The position numbers and the translations under genes are program-made. From Methanobacterium sp. (GTDB lineage: Archaea > Methanobacteriota > Methanobacteria > Methanobacteriales > Methanobacteriaceae): DNA of 64,000 nt. The notes under the pieces were generated by a model. It did no database searches and was not told where the DNA came from. It saw only the letters and a program-made list of their open reading frames with translations. The stretch's first letter is position 1. Each line of letters opens with the position of its first letter. Positions 31,987 through 40,710 of the stretch are shown one piece after another. Location: positions 1 to 64,000 of the forward strand of contig JACWMK010000001.1 of assembly GCA_015661405.1 (NCBI GenBank), read 5' to 3'.

Positions 31987-32026
31987 CTAATAACTAAAGA
32001 TGAATTTAATTACAGTAAACAATTTT

Positions 32027-32695
32027 TTAAGATGTTATTTTTCCATCCATCATACTAATTATCCTGTCAGCTTTTTCAGCAACATATTCTTCATGAGTTA
32101 CCAAGATTAAAGTAACATTTTCTTTTTCATGAATTACACGTAGCAATTCTAAAATAATGTCACCCATCTTAGAATCTAAGGCTCCAGTGGGTTCATCAGC
32201 TAGTATGATACTGGGATGATTTACTAATGCTCTAGCTATAGCAATTCTCTGCCTTTCACCACCGGAGAGTTTGGTTGGAACTTGATCTTTTCTATTCCCT
32301 AGATTAACGGATGTTAATAATTCTGATGCTCTCTTAACCATTTCTTCATCTGAAGCATCTGTTTGTAGCATGGGTATCTGCACATTTTCGGATGCCGTAA
32401 GGTTAGGAATAAGATTATGGAGTTGGAATATGAATCCAATCTCTTTAGATCGGAAAGAACTGAAATCTTTCTTCTCCATCAAATTTTGACCTGATACCAG
32501 GATGGAACCTTCATCAGCCTGATCTAATGCTCCTATCATGTTAAGAAGAGTGGATTTACCAGATCCGGAAGGTCCCATTATTGATACAAATTCTCCTTTC
32601 TTTATTTCAAGGTTAATTCCATCCAATGCTATTACTCCAGCCTGATCATATCTTTTAATAAGATTTTCTATTTTTACAATGTTTTCATTATTCAT
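32027..32695 (-). CDS. ABC transporter ATP-binding protein (MacB/LolD type)
   Basis: A 222-residue ABC ATPase: Walker A MGPSGSGKSTLLN (about 39-51), signature KLSGGERQRIAIARAL, Walker B IILADEPTGALD and the His switch VTHEEYVA. The sequence context is that of MacB/LolD/FtsE mechanotransmitting exporters. Its start overlaps the end of the permease gene by eight bases, so the two are translationally coupled. Confidence 0.92.
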   Translation of the reverse strand: MNNENIVKIENLIKRYDQAGVIALDGINLEIKKGEFVSIMGPSGSGKSTLLNMIGALDQADEGSILVSGQNLMEKKDFSSFRSKEIGFIFQLHNLIPNLTASENVQIPMLQTDASDEEMVKRASELLTSVNLGNRKDQVPTKLSGGERQRIAIARALVNHPSIILADEPTGALDSKMGDIILELLRVIHEKENVTLILVTHEEYVAEKADRIISMMDGKITS

Positions 32696-33878
32696 AACGT
32701 AACGCCTCTGTTGGTGCTAACCTGCTAGCTCTGTATGCTGGGTAAATTCCACCCACTATACCTAAGAATAATGCTACACCCACTGCTTCAAGTACTAAAT
32801 TAACTGAGAAGGCAAGTTGAATGCCATGTAAAATATGTGAATTAACTAATGCTTCTACAGCACCTACACCTATTATTAAGCCTATAACTGTAGCAATGCT
32901 TGCTAGAATCATGGATTCACCTATAATTAATAATAATATCCTTCTTTTATTCCAACCAACAGCTTTTAAAACTCCTATTTCTCTTGTTCTATCAGATACA
33001 CTCTTCATCATAGTTGCTACAACCATAACACCTGCAACTAATAATACTAAGAGTGTAATAGCCCAAGAACCTGATTCAATGGTTTGAATTCCATTATTCT
33101 CTCGATTAAATCCAGATAATGACGTTGATGTGGTTAAATTAGTATAGGTTTGTGTAATCTGTGAGCTTAAAGAAGTTGGTGAAGTTCCATTACTTGCTTT
33201 AACCAGTATTTGTGAAACACCAGTTGTATTTGTAAGATTTTGAAGAGTGCTTAATGAAATTATCGCACCCCTATCAGACATGTAATCACCGGTTTCATAA
33301 ATACCAACTACGGTAAAGGTTTGATTATCAATACCTATTTCATCTCCTATAGTTTTATTTAAACCTGTTGCAGCGGTTGTACCAAGAATAATTTGAGTAC
33401 TATTTGTAAATGCAGTTCCATTAGTTACCTGCACATCATCTAGTGATAAGTCTTGACCATCAATTCCTAACAATGTTAAAGGCTGTGAAGTACCGTTAAT
33501 TTCAGTAGCTGATCTTAGAACTCCAGCTGCGGTTTCCACACCCGGCATTTGTTGGATGGAATTAAGTGTTGATTGGTCTATAGTCTGTCCTGCGCTTACG
33601 AAACTTGCACCTGAAGATCCATTAAAGGCGGAACTTCCCCCAAAGCCTCCGCCTCCCCCAAAGCCTCCACCCGAACCATGGCCACCGAAAGATGATGGTA
33701 GCACTGTGAAATCAGCCGCTCCCGCGGTAAGTGCTTGTTGTGTGGATGCTGCTAAGCCATCTGTGACTAATCCTAAACCTAGAATTGCAGCTGCTCCTAT
33801 AGCTATTCCAATTATTGCTAAAATACTTCTCGACTTATTTCTGAAAATATTTTTTATTATTAAACTTCTAAACTTCAT
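32688..33878 (-). CDS. ABC transporter permease (MacB/FtsX type) with Gly-rich insertion
   Basis: A 396-residue permease with the MacB layout: N-terminal helix after KNIFRNKSRSILAIIGIAIG, a large extracytoplasmic domain, and three C-terminal helices with the FtsX signature (TREIGVLKAVGWNKRRILLL). The extracytoplasmic domain contains a striking Gly/Ser/Phe run (GGHGSGGGFGGGGGFGGSS, about residues 65-83) not usual in the family. These systems export or release peptides or lipoproteins by mechanotransmission; the cargo is unknown. Confidence 0.88.
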   Translation of the reverse strand: MKFRSLIIKNIFRNKSRSILAIIGIAIGAAAILGLGLVTDGLAASTQQALTAGAADFTVLPSSFGGHGSGGGFGGGGGFGGSSAFNGSSGASFVSAGQTIDQSTLNSIQQMPGVETAAGVLRSATEINGTSQPLTLLGIDGQDLSLDDVQVTNGTAFTNSTQIILGTTAATGLNKTIGDEIGIDNQTFTVVGIYETGDYMSDRGAIISLSTLQNLTNTTGVSQILVKASNGTSPTSLSSQITQTYTNLTTSTSLSGFNRENNGIQTIESGSWAITLLVLLVAGVMVVATMMKSVSDRTREIGVLKAVGWNKRRILLLIIGESMILASIATVIGLIIGVGAVEALVNSHILHGIQLAFSVNLVLEAVGVALFLGIVGGIYPAYRASRLAPTEALRYE

Positions 33879-34180
33879 GAAATATCATCTGCTAATTAGT
33901 TAAAAATAGTTATTCCATAATCATACCCAATTTATTACGATTTATACCAAAATTGTATGTATAAATTATTTATTTGGATTTCTAATATTCTTAAAATACT
34001 GAAATCATTCATTCAATATAATGTTATTTTTATTGATCCAAGAACATGGTTAAATATTAAAAAAATGCTCTATAATAATCGGGAATTATCGATTCTAAAA
34101 AAAACGGTGACATCCCCATTCAGAGATTGGGAGGAAGTATGGAAGTCCAAGTTGGATATGACTTCTTTAATATGTTGAAT

Positions 34181-34729
34181 TTATTTGGATAATGATTTTG
34201 CAATATTTAATAAGTTATTTACTGTTCTCCAGTTCCGGGTTGTAGCTTTAACACTTAATTTCTTCTCAAAAAAATCATTAGATAAGCTAGTTCTGCCATA
34301 ACCCTTAGGTAAAAACAGATAAATCTCTTTATCAGAAAAGAAGTACTTTTCCAATTCATCCTTAACTTCATTTATCTCTTTTATATGGATATTAGTTATA
34401 TGATCAGATAAAAAAGTAACATGAAGTTTACTTGTATCCAATTCTATGAAAGGATTATCATTAATTATTTTTTCCAGCTCGCTTATAGTTCTTATAAAAA
34501 CTTGGACTTCGAAACCGTAAGCTTCTTTAATAGTTAATTCTATTTTTTTTATTAATTCTGAGGATGAAATACTTTTATTATTCGTCTTAAATATAATATT
34601 ACCACTTTGAATATATGTTTTCACATCATTAAAACCTAAAGAATCATATAACCTTTTTAATTCAACCATCTTTACTTTTTTATGTCCGCTTACATTAATC
34701 CCACGAAGCATTGAAATATAAATTATCAT
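34181..34729 (-). CDS. DUF1697 family protein
   Basis: A 182-residue protein recognised by its start, YISMLRGINVSGHKKVKM, and YIQSGNIIF, which are the family hallmarks, followed by FEVQVFIRTISELEKII and the C-terminal ATTRNWRTVNNLL. DUF1697 is mainly bacterial and has no established function. It is not in an operon here; acquisition from bacteria is possible but only an inference. Confidence 0.85.
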   Translation of the reverse strand: MIIYISMLRGINVSGHKKVKMVELKRLYDSLGFNDVKTYIQSGNIIFKTNNKSISSSELIKKIELTIKEAYGFEVQVFIRTISELEKIINDNPFIELDTSKLHVTFLSDHITNIHIKEINEVKDELEKYFFSDKEIYLFLPKGYGRTSLSNDFFEKKLSVKATTRNWRTVNNLLNIAKSLSK

Positions 34730-34895
34730 AACAATAATTTTTTATATATTAGCATGTTGAAGAAATTTGCCCAATTAATGGAATTATTAATACAATTTTT
34801 TTTAATTTTATAAAAAAAGATTAAAATTATATATAAAATTATTTATTTTTTTAAATTAAACATTAAATAAATAGTAAGATTAAGGAGAACATTAT

Positions 34896-35699
34896 ATGGA
34901 TGAAAATAAGGAATGGTATAATTTGAAGGAAATTAATGATGAAATTTGGTGCATTAGTGATAAAACAGGTGTTAATTCTTATTTAGTAAATGGTAAGACT
35001 AAATCAATTCTCATAGATACAGGATGGGGTCTTGGAAACCTGGCAGAATTAGTTCAGTCACTCACCTCCTTACCTGTTAAGGTTGTTTTAACTCATGGGC
35101 ATCCTGATCATGTTAACGGAGCTTTTCAATTTACAGATCTTTACATAACACCTGAAGACATGAAATTGTTGAATACATTCTATATTAAAGAAACACGTCA
35201 AGGAATTATAGAAAATTTTAAAGCTATAGCTCCTCCAAATTTTTCTAAAGAAGATTGGATTAACGCTAAAATCAACAATACTTTCCTTGTCGAAGAAGGA
35301 TACTTATTTGATTTAGGTGATAGAAAATTAAAGGTTATTAAATGTCCAGGACACACACAGGGAAGTATATGTTTACTGGACGAGAAAGACAAAATATTAT
35401 TTTCTGGAGATTCCCTACTTGCAAGACCCGTGTTAATGAATCTTGAAACTTCACTTCCTTTAAGTACATATTTAAATAGTATAAAACACGTAAATGATTA
35501 TTCAGATAATTTCAGCATAATATTATCAGGCCATGATGAAAACCCAGTCGATACAATTATTTTAGAAGAATTAATAAACGGCATATCCGACATTCTTGAA
35601 GGCAAGATCATAGGTAAATTGGAAAAAACAAGATTTGGAGAAGCTTTAATGTGTAAATTTAATGACACTGCAATCATCTACAATGAAAATAATTTGTAA
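34896..35699 (+). CDS. Metallo-beta-lactamase fold hydrolase
   Basis: A 267-residue MBL-fold protein. The HxHxDH motif is LTHGHPDHVNGA (about 68-79), with the later zinc ligands in KCPGHTQGS and FSGDSL, and the last His in LSGHDENP. The family includes hydrolases of thioesters, lactones and glyoxalase II-type substrates; the substrate here is unknown. A GGAGAA Shine-Dalgarno precedes the ATG. A small zinc-ribbon gene follows after 41 bases and may be co-transcribed. Confidence 0.88.
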   Translation: MDENKEWYNLKEINDEIWCISDKTGVNSYLVNGKTKSILIDTGWGLGNLAELVQSLTSLPVKVVLTHGHPDHVNGAFQFTDLYITPEDMKLLNTFYIKETRQGIIENFKAIAPPNFSKEDWINAKINNTFLVEEGYLFDLGDRKLKVIKCPGHTQGSICLLDEKDKILFSGDSLLARPVLMNLETSLPLSTYLNSIKHVNDYSDNFSIILSGHDENPVDTIILEELINGISDILEGKIIGKLEKTRFGEALMCKFNDTAIIYNENNL

Positions 35700-35740
35700 G
35701 AGAAAATTTGATGTTATAAAAAAAATAGGATAATTTGAAA

Positions 35741-35935
35741 ATGAGGATCTTTAATGAAGGAAAGGTTGATTGTCCTGAATGCAATGGAAAAAATGTTGAA
35801 TTTATTAATATGGTTGAAGGAGAAGAAGCAGAAGGCAAACTAATATTCAAAAAAGAAGTAACTAAATATAGAGTATTTCTTTACGCATTTAGATGTAAAA
35901 CTTGCAATACTTTATTTTCAGTTAAATTACCTTAA
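35741..35935 (+). CDS. Small zinc-ribbon protein
   Basis: A 64-residue protein with two CxxC pairs, CPECNG near the start and CKTCN near the end, about 40 residues apart, separated by a charged segment. It is likely a zinc ribbon; function unknown. An in-frame TTG lies two codons before the ATG I chose. It follows an MBL-fold gene on the same strand. Confidence 0.65.
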   Translation: MRIFNEGKVDCPECNGKNVEFINMVEGEEAEGKLIFKKEVTKYRVFLYAFRCKTCNTLFSVKLP

Positions 35936-35938
35936 TTC

Positions 35939-36613
35939 TTAATCTCCTTTATCTACTGTTTTAAGTTTCATTAAAGCTTGTCTGTAAGCATCTTCAGTTA
36001 TTTTAACATCATCTAATAAAGATTTAAGTTCAAAGAGAATATTTCTCACAGTGATCCTATCTCCCTTACTCCGAAGGCGAGCGTATCCCATTAAGATAAT
36101 AGGATCTTCCTCCGCTAAATCATAAATTGTAATAGGCACCTTCTTTTTGGAACCTTTTTTATATTCTGCATCAATTACCTCTAAGTTAACACTTTTAGCA
36201 TCTGAATTAACTGGTGTAACCGTCCTAATAGTTATATGTGTAATATATTCATTCACTGTTTTACGGAATTGATTGAAATTCACTGAATAATTATCCTGCC
36301 AATTCTTAGGCGTCTTATTAACAACATGAGTTAAACTATCAATGAAAGTATAGAATAAACCTCCCTTCTCACCATAAATATTATCTGTTTCCGGATGGTA
36401 AGAAGTTACGAATTCACCAACCCATTTCAAACGATTTTTATGATCAGTTATAATTACATAAAATTCAACTACTTCTCTTTTACCCATGGGTAATGTTTTA
36501 AATTCTCCTACAACAATTACACCAGATATTTCTTCCCCTGGAACTAATTCATTCAAAAATTTTGTAGTATAATCTTCAGTTTCTTCCTCAGCAATTATCC
36601 CGAAATCTAACAT
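35939..36613 (-). CDS. Hypothetical protein
   Basis: A 224-residue soluble, mixed alpha/beta protein. The first half has alternating strands (EEISGVIVVGEFKTLPMG, VEFYVIITDHKNRLKWVG), reminiscent of an OB-like fold, but no family motif is seen. The C-terminal third is helical and basic. It is monocistronic and ends 3 bases from the convergent zinc-ribbon gene. Confidence 0.6.
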   Translation of the reverse strand: MLDFGIIAEEETEDYTTKFLNELVPGEEISGVIVVGEFKTLPMGKREVVEFYVIITDHKNRLKWVGEFVTSYHPETDNIYGEKGGLFYTFIDSLTHVVNKTPKNWQDNYSVNFNQFRKTVNEYITHITIRTVTPVNSDAKSVNLEVIDAEYKKGSKKKVPITIYDLAEEDPIILMGYARLRSKGDRITVRNILFELKSLLDDVKITEDAYRQALMKLKTVDKGD

Positions 36614-36901
36614 AAAAAAATAACCCCCAAATCTTTATATAAGTTATATAAATATAATTTCTTAATCCATATTAATTAAGATTTCTAGAAAAATATCAAT
36701 GTTGGCAATATAAAGATAATAAAAAGAGAATAGTTAATGAAGAACTAAAGTTTATTTATAATCTGGAATATACTATAATATAATAAATTAATTTTTTAAT
36801 TCGGATAATTTAAATCAATCTATACCAAAATATTTTTTTTTGATATTTTAATTTTAATTAACTGCCAAAAAAATAGAATAATAGATTTGGAGTTGTATTT
36901 T

Positions 36902-37039
36902 ATGAAAAACAGAGTTTATGATATGGAATGTAGTGAATGTAGCGATAACTTCCAAGATATCCACATTTGGACTAGTTGTGATGTTTGCGGTGGTAAATTA
37001 AATATCGTTATGGAACGCCCTGCTAGAACATTGAGATAA
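36902..37039 (+). CDS. 45-residue zinc-ribbon microprotein
   Basis: ATG-started frame of 45 codons encoding two CxxC pairs, MECSECSD and SCDVCGGKL, 17 residues apart, so a complete small zinc ribbon. GGAGTTG upstream serves as ribosome binding site. Function unknown; easily missed because of its size. Confidence 0.65.
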   Translation: MKNRVYDMECSECSDNFQDIHIWTSCDVCGGKLNIVMERPARTLR

Positions 37040-37389
37040 AAAAAATTGATTATAAAAAAAAATGGACTTGTTCATCTATTTGAACCTTCAATCATAAATA
37101 TCCAGAATTTAAAGTTTCCCTTTTTTTGTTATGAATTTTGTATTTGAATAAATTTTTTCTATTATTTTTTTTAGACTTCTAAAATTAAACTTATTTCTCA
37201 TGAAAAAAAGTCTTATTTATAAATTTTTTTATATCATTTTACTATTATAAACTGAACAATAACATCACTTATAATCTAATTGATGATTAGTCAGCATATT
37301 TTTATAGAATTTATGTTGAACGGATAAATATTTTAAGTAATAAATTTCAGTATATTATCAATTATAAAATTTTGGGGGGGATTTTTTTT
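37040..37389. other. AT-rich intergenic stretch upstream of flavodoxin
   Basis: About 350 bases without a gene. It ends in a G-rich run (GGGGGGG) that serves as the flavodoxin ribosome binding site. No other element can be supported. Confidence 0.45.
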
Positions 37390-37860
37390 ATGAAAATATT
37401 AGTAGTATATTATTCGAGAACTGGTAATACACGTGAAGTTGCTGAAGAAATCCGGAATAACCTTGAATGTGATATTGAAGAGATTATTGACACTCAAAAT
37501 CGATCTGGTTTATTAAACTATATAAATTCGGGATTCCAAGCCAGTAGAAAGAAATTAACTACTTTAGAAAATATAAAAAATGATCCAGCAAATTATGATC
37601 TACTCGTTATCGGCACACCAGTATGGGCAAGCAATATATCCACACCAATCAGAACTTACATTAATCAAAATCAAGCTAAATTTAATAATGTAGCTTTTTT
37701 CTGCACCGCCGGCGGATCCCGATTCGACGGAACCTTCAGCGAACTGACAGAATTAAGTGGAACATCACCCATAGCTAGAATAGGTTTAAAAGCCAATGAA
37801 GTAAGGGATGGAAGTTATAAAACTAAGATAGCTGAATTCATTAAAAAAATTCAAATATAA
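37390..37860 (+). CDS. Flavodoxin-like protein
   Basis: A 156-residue FMN-binding fold. The phosphate loop reads YYSRTGNTREVAE (about 7-19), followed by IGTPVWASNISTP (aromatic residue stacking on FMN) and FFCTAGGSRF. It probably transfers electrons or acts as an NAD(P)H-linked reductase. A TTG at 37372 is open, but the ATG at 37390 has a run of G at a suitable distance and gives the normal family start. Confidence 0.85.
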   Translation: MKILVVYYSRTGNTREVAEEIRNNLECDIEEIIDTQNRSGLLNYINSGFQASRKKLTTLENIKNDPANYDLLVIGTPVWASNISTPIRTYINQNQAKFNNVAFFCTAGGSRFDGTFSELTELSGTSPIARIGLKANEVRDGSYKTKIAEFIKKIQI

Positions 37861-38092
37861 GACATTAGAAATAGAATATATATTAAACCAATATTTAATG
37901 TTCATCATTTTAAATTTAATTTAAGTTTCAAAAAAATAATCTAATAATATTCTTTTTTTTATATGTAAAAATATAAGTATTAATTTAATTATAAATTAAT
38001 ATCTCTGAAACAAGAAATTAGAACTTTTTTTAATAAAACATAAAATTTTAAACCTCATATCTTAATTTAATATAAAAAACGGTGCATATATC

Positions 38093-38674
38093 ATGACTGA
38101 TAATAAAACTGATATGATATTCATTAAACCTCATGAACTCGGTTGGAGGGAGCGGATTTTCTTCCTGCTTTCAGGTATTATAGTCAGCATACCCATAACT
38201 CTCTTTTTAGAAGCATTAGATCAAAGCTTCTACTCCTTCCTTCCCGTATTCATAACTACATTTTTATCCGTAGTTATTTTTGCACCGTTTATTGAAGAGT
38301 TCTCCAAAGCTTATCCATTATTCTATCGTTATTCACTTAGCGAACGGTCATTATTTCAGTTAGCATTATTAGTGGGTTTAGGATTCGGTATCACAGAATT
38401 TTGTATATACGTATTTATATACGGAGTACCATTCTACATCCGATTACCTGCAATATTCTTCCACGCCGCAAGCACTTCCATAGTGGCATATGGTATAGCT
38501 AAAAATAAAGCAGTATTATTCTATTTATTAGCTGTAGGCTTACACATGTCAGCAAATTTCTTCGCAGTCTTAAATCAATTAATACCAGTAATGGTTGTTA
38601 CCTTCTTCACTTACTACCTATCTTACTTACTCTACCAAAAAACAACGAATAGATACTTGGAACCAAAGGATTAA
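38093..38674 (+). CDS. PrsW-family putative intramembrane protease
   Basis: A 193-residue membrane protein with about six hydrophobic helices. The motifs FAPFIEEFSKAYPLF (Glu-Glu pair), FHAASTSIVAYG and VGLHMSANF carry the conserved Glu and His residues of the PrsW/CPBP superfamily. PrsW itself cleaves an anti-sigma factor in Bacillus; the archaeal target is unknown. It ends 220 bases before the first fluoride riboswitch. Confidence 0.75.
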   Translation: MTDNKTDMIFIKPHELGWRERIFFLLSGIIVSIPITLFLEALDQSFYSFLPVFITTFLSVVIFAPFIEEFSKAYPLFYRYSLSERSLFQLALLVGLGFGITEFCIYVFIYGVPFYIRLPAIFFHAASTSIVAYGIAKNKAVLFYLLAVGLHMSANFFAVLNQLIPVMVVTFFTYYLSYLLYQKTTNRYLEPKD

Positions 38675-38853
38675 GAACCCATTTTTCCATCTTTTTTTAT
38701 ATACTAACAAATATCACGGTTTATTTATTTGCTACAGGTTCTGCTGCCTATTTAACCTTAATATTTGGAGATTATAATTTAAAATTTCATAATGTTACAG
38801 TTTAATTAAATATGCATTATTGTATAGATAAAATTTCTAATTTCATGAAAACA

Positions 38854-38864
38854 CTTATATATAA
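38854..38864 (+). promoter_or_regulatory. TATA box of the fluoride-riboswitch operon
   Basis: CTTATATATAA lies 30 bases upstream of the riboswitch aptamer, so transcription would begin just before the aptamer. The second riboswitch has a similarly placed TATA element. Confidence 0.5.
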
Positions 38865-38893
38865 TTAATAACTCTAAAATTAGTATTATAAAA

Positions 38894-38961
38894 GGTGATG
38901 GAGTTCACCTAAAACTGCTTATTTTAAGCTAATGACTCCTGCTCTGAAGAATTAAGAGGAG
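38894..38961 (+). promoter_or_regulatory. Fluoride riboswitch (crcB motif), copy 1
   Basis: The conserved aptamer is present: GGTGATGGAGTTCACC (38894-38909), AAACTGCTT, then AAGCTAATGACTCCT. GGTG pairs with CACC, GCTT with AAGC, and GGAGT in the first loop pairs with ACTCC, as in known fluoride aptamers. The same CTCCT can instead pair with AGGAG (38957-38961), the ribosome binding site of the microprotein gene. This predicts translation off without fluoride and on with fluoride. A near-identical copy lies at 45545. Confidence 0.92.
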
Positions 38962-38967
38962 ATTTCA

Positions 38968-39123
38968 TTGGCATTAAACAGAATAAAACAATTTAACATA
39001 TTAGTTATTACCATTTTTTTGATGAGTATAATTGCCTTAACAGTGAATTACCTACTAGAAACATTGAATTTTTATCAAACGTGTCACAAAAATCTTTGGG
39101 TGGTAGAACTAGATGGCAGTTGA
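38968..39123 (+). CDS. 51-residue single-pass membrane microprotein, first gene of the fluoride operon
   Basis: Frame from TTG, six bases after the riboswitch-controlled GAGGAG. It encodes a basic start (MALNRIKQFN), one hydrophobic helix (about 11-31) and a short tail. Its end overlaps the next gene's ATG (39113) by 11 bases, so it couples riboswitch-controlled initiation to the complex operon. The second fluoride riboswitch also precedes a TTG-started single-helix microprotein beginning MA. It may be a subunit or a pure leader peptide. Confidence 0.75.
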   Translation: MALNRIKQFNILVITIFLMSIIALTVNYLLETLNFYQTCHKNLWVVELDGS

Positions 39124-40063
39124 TTTTGCTTTAGTTGCTGAAACATTAATACAGTTTCTTGCAGTAGTGTTTCTATGTCCTTTTTTCATAGGTGTATCTA
39201 ATAAATTAAAGAGCATTGTGGAATCAAGGAATGGGCCAAGCATTATTCAGCCATATTATGACATAATAAAACTGTTACAAAAAGAATCAATAGTACCAGG
39301 TAATGCCAGTAATATTTTTATTTACGTACCATACCTCGCATTTGGCGTATACTCCTTAATATCAATTGTAATACCAGTAATTTTACCGCAACCAATATAC
39401 TTCACTGCTACAGTAGATTTTCTTGGAGGAGCTTTACTTTTTGGATTAGCTGGTTTTATCAAGATGCTTGCAGCGATGGATTCAGGTAATAATTTTAGTG
39501 CATTCGGTGTTGCTAGAGTTGCCTCATTTGGCGTATTCTCTGAGGGTACGTTGATAGTAGTTTTTTTTGCAGTGGCACTTATAACTGGCACAATTAACCC
39601 ATATGTGACTAATAATTTTCTTGTTTCTAATCCTAGTGCTTACTTAACCATTACACACGTATTTGCTACAATCGCATTTTTAATGCTATTCATATTCGAA
39701 AGTGGCAGATTACCGGTTGAAAGCTCGGGACTTATGGAATTTGGAATGGTCGAAGATGCACTTTCTTATGAATATAGCGGCAAACTCCTTGCTATAAATA
39801 AATGGGGTTCTTGGATTAAACAATATTTGTTAGGTTCAGTGTTGCTTAATGTTTTTCTAATTCCTTGGGGATTGCAAACTGGTGTATTAGGTGCGTTAGA
39901 AGATATACCTATAATGATATTGAAATGGTTAGTGCTCATAGTAATACTGGTTTTTATTGAAACCTCACTAGCTAAGATGCGGTTATTCAAGATTCAGGAT
40001 TACTTATCTATAGCCTTTTTAATTTCCTTATTCTTCCTTATATTCGGGTTGGTGATTGGATGA
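39113..40063 (+). CDS. Complex-I/group-4-hydrogenase-like membrane subunit, HyfC/NuoH type
   Basis: A 316-residue protein with about eight hydrophobic segments. ESRNGPSIIQPYYDIIKLLQ (about 37-56) and FESGRLPVESSGLMEF (about 200-215) followed by YEYSGKL are the NuoH/HyfC signatures. This subunit connects the redox module to the ion-pumping arm in relatives. It overlaps the microprotein upstream by 11 bases and the next gene by four (ATGA), so expression is tied to the fluoride riboswitch. Confidence 0.9.
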   Translation: MAVDFALVAETLIQFLAVVFLCPFFIGVSNKLKSIVESRNGPSIIQPYYDIIKLLQKESIVPGNASNIFIYVPYLAFGVYSLISIVIPVILPQPIYFTATVDFLGGALLFGLAGFIKMLAAMDSGNNFSAFGVARVASFGVFSEGTLIVVFFAVALITGTINPYVTNNFLVSNPSAYLTITHVFATIAFLMLFIFESGRLPVESSGLMEFGMVEDALSYEYSGKLLAINKWGSWIKQYLLGSVLLNVFLIPWGLQTGVLGALEDIPIMILKWLVLIVILVFIETSLAKMRLFKIQDYLSIAFLISLFFLIFGLVIG

Positions 40064-40704
40064 ATTTAATAACTGAATTAATCTATATGCTCTCTGCAGC
40101 TACTTTACTAACTGCTTTTTATATACTACTGCAGCCATTCATTCAATCAATGATAAGGACAATTATCACACAGTCCGTAGTTATTGGTTTAATTAGCTTT
40201 GCAATGGCTTATTATTTGAGAAATATCGACTTCATATTATTAGGGTTATTAGTGATTTTCTTGCGCGGATTCTTAGTCTCTTATTTACTAGAGAGGCAGA
40301 TACCCAAGCGTAAGGAGCTTTTCAGAGAATATACTAAGGGAACACCTTCAACTTTACTCACAGCATTAATAGTGGCTGTTGTAGGCATCTTTATAGTATA
40401 CTTTTATGTATTCAGTAATCTCATTACAGACGTTGCATTTGGCACTAACAATATTATAGTTTTCCCATTTGTCGTAATATTCCTCGGCATATTCCAGATA
40501 CTAGCTAGGAGGAATACCTTGGCTCATGTTATAGGATATGTTGAGCAGGAAAATGGAATAGTTCTCATGAGTATTTTCTTAATTCCAGTGCCGTTCATTG
40601 TAGAGTTAACTGTATTTCTTGATGTTATTGCTTTGGTCTTGATTGCAAGTATTGTTGCTCGAGAAACGTCAGAGCATAAAAACTTGGAGGAATTAAGGGG
40701 GTAA
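40060..40704 (+). CDS. HyfE-like (NuoK-related) membrane subunit
   Basis: A 214-residue protein with about seven hydrophobic helices, the length of HyfE. Its last third holds ARRNTLAHVIGYVEQENGIV, matching the HyfE/NuoK segment with an intramembrane Glu. It starts at an ATGA overlap with the NuoH-type gene and is followed six bases later by the NuoN/HyfF-type gene. In relatives it forms part of the proton path. Confidence 0.82.
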   Translation: MNLITELIYMLSAATLLTAFYILLQPFIQSMIRTIITQSVVIGLISFAMAYYLRNIDFILLGLLVIFLRGFLVSYLLERQIPKRKELFREYTKGTPSTLLTALIVAVVGIFIVYFYVFSNLITDVAFGTNNIIVFPFVVIFLGIFQILARRNTLAHVIGYVEQENGIVLMSIFLIPVPFIVELTVFLDVIALVLIASIVARETSEHKNLEELRG

Positions 40705-40710
40705 TTAAAT

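Noticed and set aside
31930..31998. A fourth surface-protein start (AAGGCGG followed by ATTAAG)
   Set aside because: The frame ends after 17 codons without a signal peptide; similarity to the surface-gene start context is only noted.
33957..34178. Plus-strand 73-codon open frame
   Set aside because: No family resemblance, no ribosome binding site, and basic/aromatic content typical of chance frames in AT-rich DNA.
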